Below, piece after piece: positions 5,370 through 9,787 of a DNA stretch of 9,787 nt. The notes below the pieces were generated by a model, which was not told the origin of the DNA, ran no database searches, and saw only the letters and a list, made by a program, of their open reading frames with translations. Made by a program: the position numbers and the translations under genes. This stretch comes from an uncultured Collinsella sp. (GTDB taxonomy: Bacteria > Actinomycetota > Coriobacteriia > Coriobacteriales > Coriobacteriaceae). The stretch is from assembly GCA_900550355.1 (NCBI GenBank), contig URRT01000069.1:1-9787 (forward strand), written 5' to 3'. How positions within the stretch are numbered: the first letter of the stretch is position 1; each line of letters opens with the position of its first letter.

Positions 5370-5391
5370 TATTGCATAGAACGGGTGAACG

Positions 5392-5442
5392 ATGCCCGAT
5401 GTCAGTATCAACTTCGATGCCTTTTGGCGGGTTTGGCGGTGA
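5392..5442 (+). CDS. Candidate leader peptide with two Trp codons, upstream of yerC
   Basis: A 16-codon ORF, MPDVSINFDAFWRVWR, starts at ATG 5392 and stops (TGA 5440-5442) three bases before the yerC start. Two of its last five residues are tryptophan. An in-frame stop lies directly upstream, so it is not the tail of a longer frame. The only Shine-Dalgarno-like sequence is GGGTGA (5383-5388), rather close to the ATG. Position before a TrpR-superfamily gene suggests a ribosome-stalling leader or a coupling ORF, but no clear terminator/antiterminator pair is seen after it. A second overlapping frame (ATG 5399, stop 5447-5449, overlapping the yerC ATG) is an alternative. Short ORFs arise by chance, so this is tentative. 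Confidence 0.3.
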   Translation: MPDVSINFDAFWRVWR

Positions 5443-5445
5443 TCG

Positions 5446-5745
5446 ATGAATATCGAGAACATGTTTGACAAGCCTGATGTCAAGCAGCTGGTCCACGCAT
5501 TTAGCCTTTTGGACGACGAGAAGGATATCCAAGCGTTTTTGACCGATATCTGCACGCCGCGCGAGATTTGCGACCTTTCTCAGCGTTTGCAGGTTGCGCG
5601 CTATTTGGACGAGGGCGAGCCTTATGTTGAGGTTCAGGCCCGTACCGGCGCTTCGTCCACCACGGTGAGCCGCGTTTCAAAGGCGCTGAACGGCGAGTAC
5701 GGTGGCTACCGCAAGATCCTCATTAAGTTGGAGGATGGCGAGTAG
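5446..5745 (+). CDS. YerC/YecD-family TrpR-related protein
   Basis: Small helical DNA-binding protein of the TrpR superfamily, YerC/YecD type. The family is widespread in Gram-positive bacteria and its target is mostly unknown. The 99-residue length is typical. The conserved FxxDICTPREICDLSQRLQVARYL block (31-54) is the family hallmark. The helix-turn-helix follows at about 60-85, with VQARTGASSTTVSRVSKAL as turn and recognition helix. The ATG at 5446 fits family N-termini; only a weak GGCGGTGA precedes it, so translation may depend on the leader ORF ending just before. A terminator follows 26 bases after the stop, so the gene is monocistronic or co-transcribed only with its leader. Whether it binds tryptophan cannot be told from sequence. 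Confidence 0.93.
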   Translation: MNIENMFDKPDVKQLVHAFSLLDDEKDIQAFLTDICTPREICDLSQRLQVARYLDEGEPYVEVQARTGASSTTVSRVSKALNGEYGGYRKILIKLEDGE

Positions 5746-5771
5746 GCCAGCGACAACATTGAATTACGAAG

Positions 5772-5798
5772 AACCGTCCCTCCGGGGGCGGTTTTTAT
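5772..5798 (+). terminator. Rho-independent terminator of yerC
   Basis: AACCGTCCC (5772-5780) pairs with GGGGCGGTT (5785-5793), including one G-T pair, around a TCCG tetraloop. The right arm runs into TTTAT. Compact, well placed and convincing. The remaining gap 5799-5929 holds no gene. Confidence 0.85.
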
Positions 5799-5875
5799 AT
5801 GCCTGCAATCGGCTGGTGCGTTGGGTTCAGGTTGCTTTGTACCAAAAGATGGAACTGCGGTGGCAATGTGTCCGC

Positions 5876-5905
5876 TTGGGCGGGTAGGATGGATGCATTG
5901 ATTAT
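5876..5905 (+). promoter_or_regulatory. Weak candidate promoter for the addB-addA operon
   Basis: TTGGGC (5876-5881) and GATTAT (5900-5905) are 18 bp apart and resemble -35 and -10 boxes only partly. A promoter must lie in 5799-5929 because a terminator ends the upstream gene, and this is the best I see. Confidence 0.25.
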
Positions 5906-5929
5906 TGCGAACGGTTTGAGCGGAGGACC

Positions 5930-8900
5930 ATGCCTGTTCGAATCTATACCACCAATGCCGGCACGGATTTGAGCGATGCCGAGTCGGCGCTGCTTGCCGA
6001 CCTTATTGCCCGTCACGGGCGTGCCGTGTTGCTGGCACCAACGTTTGCCGAGCTCGATCTGTGCCGTCATGATGCGGCGGAAGCCGGCATTTCGCTGGGT
6101 ATCGACTACAAGACACCCGCATCGTGGCTTCGCTCGCTTTGGGAGCTTTTGGGCGACGGGCGCGGTTTCGTCGACAACCTGCAACGTCAGATGCTGTTTT
6201 CGGATATGATTGCCCGCCGCGACGATGCCGACCTGCAGCCGCTTTCGCGTAGCCAGGGCACGGTGCGCATGCTCGCGCGCATGGCCCGCGATGTGCTGCC
6301 GGGTGTGGCGGGGACGACGGCCGAGCGATGCGGTGGCAACAATTGCCAGCCTGAGCCAAAAAGCGATGCCGAGGCTCGTGTGTTTGAGCTTTTGCGTGCC
6401 TACGCGGGCGGTTTGGACCGTCGAGATATGGTCGAGCCCTGCGAGGCAGCCGACATTATGGCCGATAGCCTGCCGGCGTGCGCCCGCGCCGTATGCGTGC
6501 GCGGTACCACGTCGTTTACGCACGGTCTACTCGAGCTGCTGTCTGCCGTGGCGAACAATGGGGGAGAGGTCGTCGTGCTGCTTGCCCGCGAGCAGGCGGC
6601 GATGCGCGAGGAGCTTGCCACGGCATTTGATGCCCGCGGTGTGCTGTTTGAGATCGCGCCGCTGGGGGAGGACGCCGTCGCGTCTGATGTCGCTTGCGGG
6701 GCCGCCGCTCAGCCTGCCTTTATTGAGGTCGCCGGCCCCCATGCCCGTGCTCATGTCTATGCGGACGCCATCGATAAGTTGGTGAAAGCGCACAAGGAGT
6801 CCAAGGCCGATAAAGCTACTGCAACGCCCGCCGACCCCGTGCGCGTGCTCGTCGTTTCTGCCCGGGCACCCCAGCTGTTCGGCGAGCTCGCCGCCCGTTT
6901 GGCGGCGCGTCACATTGCGGCCGAGACGACTGAGTTCACGGCGTTTTCCCAGTCCATCGCGGGCAGGCAGTTTGCGGCGCTTGCCGGCCTGATCGAGCGC
7001 ATGAAGGCCGCCGATGAGGGCATGGCGTCAAAGACCGAGTGGTGGCCCGCGCCGGAGCTTGCCGACTGGATCTACAGTCCGCTTTCGGGTGCCGACGCCG
7101 CGAGCGCCCGCGGCTTCGACAAGAACATGCGCCTGTCGCGCAGCAAGACCGCTGCGGGCGTCAAGAGCCTGCTGCAGAGCGTGCAGGGCCAGGTGAGGGG
7201 CGCCCGCAAGGCCGCCAGCGACGATAACTGGTTTAAGAATGTGCCGTGCGTGGTCTCGGACGTGTTTCAGGCGCTGTGGCGCGACAAACCCGTGACGGCG
7301 CTCAAGGCCATGCTCGCCGTTGCAGAGGCGCTGCCCGATCGCGCTCTAGGCGGTCTTGACGGCCAGGCCCGTCGTCAGGCAGAGACGGCTTTGCTGCGCC
7401 ATGCCATCGACATCCTTATGAACGATGCTCGCGCGCTCGACGTGTCGCAGGCCGCGACCGTGCCGGTTCTCGACGGCGTTCGAACTAAGGTGGACAAGCG
7501 CAGTACCGCTTACGATTACGCGACCTACGAGGTCGATCGCACGCCACGGGCACAAGTGCGCTTCGTGTCGCTTGCCGATGCGTCGGTTTTGCGTCCTGGC
7601 GGCTACGATGCCGTGCTGTTTGCCGATGTCGACCTGGACAGCTATCCGCTTTCGCACGAAGAGGGCCCGCTTGCCACATTGACGGCCGAGCTGCGCCGCG
7701 ACGGCGTGTCTTTGGAGCCCGCCGCCCTGTTGCGCGTGCGCTTTGGCCGTGCGATGCAGGCGGCGAGCGGTCCGGTCGCGCTCGCCCGCGTGACGCACGA
7801 TCGCCAGGCGCGCGAGTGCTACCCGGCAGCCGTATGGACCGAGCTGCGGGCACATGCCGAGGCCGCTGGCGCTGCCAAGCCCACGCGCGTGGGCGAGGGC
7901 GATATCATCGCCGACTTTGATCCCGCTGCAGGCGAAGGTTTTAGGCGCGAGCGCGTGACCTGCGAAGCTCCTCAGCATCTGAGCGATGAAGCCATTCCGT
8001 ATCTGGTCCTGCGCCGTCGCGATGGCGAGGGCGAGGACGCGCCGCTCGTGCCGCGTCTGACGTCCGCCTCGCAGATCGAGGCCTATTCTACCTGCCCACT
8101 GTGCTGGTTCGTGTCGTATCGCGTCAAGCCCCAGTCTATCGACGCGGGCTTTGGCAACATGGAGAAGGGCAACTTTGTCCACGACGTGCTGGAGCATCTG
8201 CATGCCCGTCTGCCCCAAGAGGGCATGGAGCGCGTGACGCCCGAGAACCTGCCGCGCGCACAGGAGCTGCTGCGCGAGGTCTTTGACGAGACCTTGGCCG
8301 AGCACGCCGGCAAGCGCGGTGCCGAGGGTCCGCTCGTGCCGCTCTCTCCGGTAGAGGAACGTCAGGTGGCCGAGATTCTGCCGCAGCTGGAAGGCGTGCT
8401 CGCCTACGAGTCCGAGGCACTTGCCCCCTTTGCGCCACGCTACCTTGAGTTCGCCTTTAATGAGCTTAAGGTCGAGTATGCCGGTTGGCCGCTCGGCGGG
8501 CGCATCGACCGCGTGGATGTGGACGCCGAGAACCGCGCCGTGGTAATCGACTACAAGCATCGTTCGGGCGTTGAGGAGTTTAAGCTTGCCGACCCCACGG
8601 TGCGTGACGAGGAGACGGGCGAGGCTCCCATCGACGACCCGCGCTGGCTGCCGCCCCATACCCAAACGCTCATCTACGCGCAGGCCATGCGTCGGGCACT
8701 GGGCTTGGATACCCGTGCAGCGCTCTATTTTTCGACCAAGGGCGGCAAGCCCGCGCTGCGCGGTGCGGCGAGCGCCGAGTTGCTCGAGGAAGAGCGCGGT
8801 GACGGTCGCATCCCGGGCCTCAAGAAGGGCTTCCCGGGCGAGGGCGGCAGCATGGACTTCGATGCCCTGCTCGATCGCGTGGAGGCCGGCATCGCCGAGC

Positions 8901-9016
8901 GCCTGCGCGAGCTCGAGGCGGGCAACGTTGCCGCCGTCGACCCGGCGTCGGCTCAGGCCGCGCATGCGCGCTGCTCGTATAACCACGAAGGAACGTTTGT
9001 AAGGAGGGACGTGTAG
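5930..9016 (+). CDS. addB: AddB-like PD-(D/E)XK nuclease subunit of a helicase-nuclease
   Basis: Likely the AddB (RexB) subunit of the AddAB complex, which unwinds and resects double-strand breaks and loads RecA. The 1028 residues are somewhat shorter than typical AddB. The N-terminal part (about 1-700) is a helicase-like fold without catalytic signatures: no Walker A G-x-x-G-x-GK[ST] is seen near the N-terminus. The C-terminal nuclease domain is intact: SASQIEAYSTCPLCWF (712-727), GNFVHDVLEHL with H751, GRIDRVDV with D860, VVIDYKH with D874 and K876, and QTLIY (912-916). In AddB one cysteine before the nuclease core and three at the C-terminus hold an Fe-S cluster; here C722 and C1015 remain but the two partners after C1015 read N1018 and V1024. 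GGAGG lies three bases before the ATG. The next gene starts three bases after the stop and looks like AddA. An AdnA-like subunit is the alternative. Confidence 0.85.
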   Translation: MPVRIYTTNAGTDLSDAESALLADLIARHGRAVLLAPTFAELDLCRHDAAEAGISLGIDYKTPASWLRSLWELLGDGRGFVDNLQRQMLFSDMIARRDDADLQPLSRSQGTVRMLARMARDVLPGVAGTTAERCGGNNCQPEPKSDAEARVFELLRAYAGGLDRRDMVEPCEAADIMADSLPACARAVCVRGTTSFTHGLLELLSAVANNGGEVVVLLAREQAAMREELATAFDARGVLFEIAPLGEDAVASDVACGAAAQPAFIEVAGPHARAHVYADAIDKLVKAHKESKADKATATPADPVRVLVVSARAPQLFGELAARLAARHIAAETTEFTAFSQSIAGRQFAALAGLIERMKAADEGMASKTEWWPAPELADWIYSPLSGADAASARGFDKNMRLSRSKTAAGVKSLLQSVQGQVRGARKAASDDNWFKNVPCVVSDVFQALWRDKPVTALKAMLAVAEALPDRALGGLDGQARRQAETALLRHAIDILMNDARALDVSQAATVPVLDGVRTKVDKRSTAYDYATYEVDRTPRAQVRFVSLADASVLRPGGYDAVLFADVDLDSYPLSHEEGPLATLTAELRRDGVSLEPAALLRVRFGRAMQAASGPVALARVTHDRQARECYPAAVWTELRAHAEAAGAAKPTRVGEGDIIADFDPAAGEGFRRERVTCEAPQHLSDEAIPYLVLRRRDGEGEDAPLVPRLTSASQIEAYSTCPLCWFVSYRVKPQSIDAGFGNMEKGNFVHDVLEHLHARLPQEGMERVTPENLPRAQELLREVFDETLAEHAGKRGAEGPLVPLSPVEERQVAEILPQLEGVLAYESEALAPFAPRYLEFAFNELKVEYAGWPLGGRIDRVDVDAENRAVVIDYKHRSGVEEFKLADPTVRDEETGEAPIDDPRWLPPHTQTLIYAQAMRRALGLDTRAALYFSTKGGKPALRGAASAELLEEERGDGRIPGLKKGFPGEGGSMDFDALLDRVEAGIAERLRELEAGNVAAVDPASAQAAHARCSYNHEGTFVRRDV
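9001..9007 (+). promoter_or_regulatory. Ribosome binding site of addA inside the addB 3' end
   Basis: AAGGAGG is a near-perfect Shine-Dalgarno sequence within the last codons of addB. It lies 12 bases before the ATG at 9020, on the long side. An in-frame stop at 9014-9016 rules out an earlier addA start, so 9020 is the first possible one. Confidence 0.6.
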
Positions 9017-9019
9017 GCC

Positions 9020-9787
9020 ATGGATCTTTCGACTTTGATGCCGCAACAGCTGCAGATTGTCAAAACGCTCGACCGCCCGCTGTTTGTCTCGGCGGGCGCC
9101 GGTTCGGGTAAGACCTTTACCCTCACGCGCCGCATCGTCTATGCGCTCTCGCCCGAATCCGGTCCGTTCGTCGAGCATCTGGACCAGGTACTCGCCATCA
9201 CCTTTACCAAGGATGCCGCGGCCGAGATCCGCGACCGCGTGCGCCGTGCGCTTATCGACGAGGGTATGGACGAGGAAGCACTGACCGTCGACGACGCGTG
9301 GATTTCGACCATTCACGGCATGTGCTCGCGTATCCTGCGCGCGCACGCGCTGGAGCTGGGCATCGACCCCGAGTTCACGGTGCTCACCGATACCGACGAG
9401 CTCATGGATCAGGCTGTTGAGCATGTGCTGGGTCGCGCGACGGCACCCGATGCCGCCCCCGAGCTCGCGGCATCGCTCAAGGCCCTCTATGCCTGGTATC
9501 CCATGGCGGGCGAGGGCGGTTCCTTTGGCGGCGGTACGACCATCAAGGGTCTGGTGCGCGACCTGCTGGAGCTGTCGAGCCAGTTGCCGGGCGGTATGGA
9601 CGACGTGCGCGTGGCGCGCGGCCAGGCCGATACCTCGGCACTCGCCGATGCCTATCGCGCGGCGCTGGGTGCGAGCAAGGCCTCGACCGAGAAGGCGCAG
9701 GCGGCGCTCGATGCCATCGACGCGTTCGAGGCGAGCGGCAAGACCATGGCCGATGCGGCGCGACTCATGATGTCGTGCGCCATGCCG
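9020..9787 (+). CDS. addA: AddA-like UvrD/Rep-family helicase, partial
   Basis: Start of a superfamily 1A helicase, probably the AddA (RexA) motor and nuclease subunit that partners the AddB-like protein upstream. The frame stays open for 256 codons to the window edge, so the 3' end is missing; complete AddA proteins are around 1200 residues. Visible parts are the Q-motif region with MPQQLQIV (7-14), Walker A SAGAGSGKT (24-32), motif Ia AITFTKDAAAEIRDRV (59-74) and the ISTIHGMCSRIL block (95-106). From about 150 the chain becomes Ala/Gly/Asp-rich, as in the variable 1B region of AddA. Walker B, the later helicase motifs and the C-terminal nuclease lie outside. It starts three bases after the addB stop, so translation is probably coupled. 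A UvrD or PcrA helicase is less likely given the partner. Confidence 0.9.
   Translation, partial: MDLSTLMPQQLQIVKTLDRPLFVSAGAGSGKTFTLTRRIVYALSPESGPFVEHLDQVLAITFTKDAAAEIRDRVRRALIDEGMDEEALTVDDAWISTIHGMCSRILRAHALELGIDPEFTVLTDTDELMDQAVEHVLGRATAPDAAPELAASLKALYAWYPMAGEGGSFGGGTTIKGLVRDLLELSSQLPGGMDDVRVARGQADTSALADAYRAALGASKASTEKAQAALDAIDAFEASGKTMADAARLMMSCAMP

Larger units (their letters stand above)
5122..5391. other. Divergent intergenic region between the holin-family gene and yerC
   Basis: No gene is seen. The left part is very GC-rich, including the palindrome GGCGCGCC (5199-5206). I could not find a convincing minus-strand promoter for the holin-family gene. The right part carries the yerC promoter, a 5' hairpin and a leader ORF, listed separately. 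Confidence 0.6.

Noticed and set aside
7346..9424. A 692-codon minus-strand open frame opposite addB and addA
   Set aside because: It lies wholly antisense to two genes with clear catalytic motifs, crosses their junction, and shows no recognisable domain.

Overview
The window looks like chromosomal DNA from a GC-rich bacterium. The best guess is a member of the Coriobacteriia such as Collinsella. This rests on coding style, on the gene set and on long intergenic gaps rich in inverted repeats; no rRNA or other phylogenetic marker is present, so the assignment is an inference. No tRNA, rRNA, CRISPR array, transposase or integrase was found. I identify eight protein genes, seven complete and one cut by the right edge, and nearly all look like ordinary housekeeping genes.

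Layout: 1-526 is a gene-free region with several palindromes and inverted motifs. It leads into an M42-type metallo-aminopeptidase (533-1576, +). A convergent gap holding two stem-loops (1585-1698) separates this from mnmA, the tRNA 2-thiouridylase (1713-2813, -), and cysK, cysteine synthase (2994-3932, -). The divergent 3933-4185 gap carries promoters for cysK and for an Rrf2-family regulator with four clustered cysteines (4186-4614, +). A strong bidirectional terminator follows. Next come a small four-helix membrane protein of the phage-holin/YvlD family (4756-5121, -), a divergent gap, and a TrpR-superfamily YerC/YecD protein (5446-5745, +) with its own terminator. The right third is an operon of an AddB-like PD-(D/E)XK nuclease (5930-9016, +) and the start of an AddA-like UvrD helicase (9020 to the edge, +).

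How the genes may work together: Rrf2 regulator, cysK and mnmA form a sulfur block. CysK makes cysteine, cysteine is the usual sulfur source for MnmA-dependent tRNA thiolation, and Rrf2 proteins often control cysteine or Fe-S metabolism. The expected cysteine desulfurase is not in the window. AddB and AddA together would process double-strand breaks for recombination.

The items most worth a second look are: a 16-codon leader ORF with two Trp codons ending three bases before the TrpR-like gene; the loss of two Fe-S cysteines and of the Walker A motif in the AddB-like protein; the cysK terminator placed where it would become the 5' hairpin of mnmA mRNA; paired TGCACGTGCA palindromes before the peptidase; and an interrupted palindrome over the cysK -35 box. 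I see no clear novel multi-gene system.
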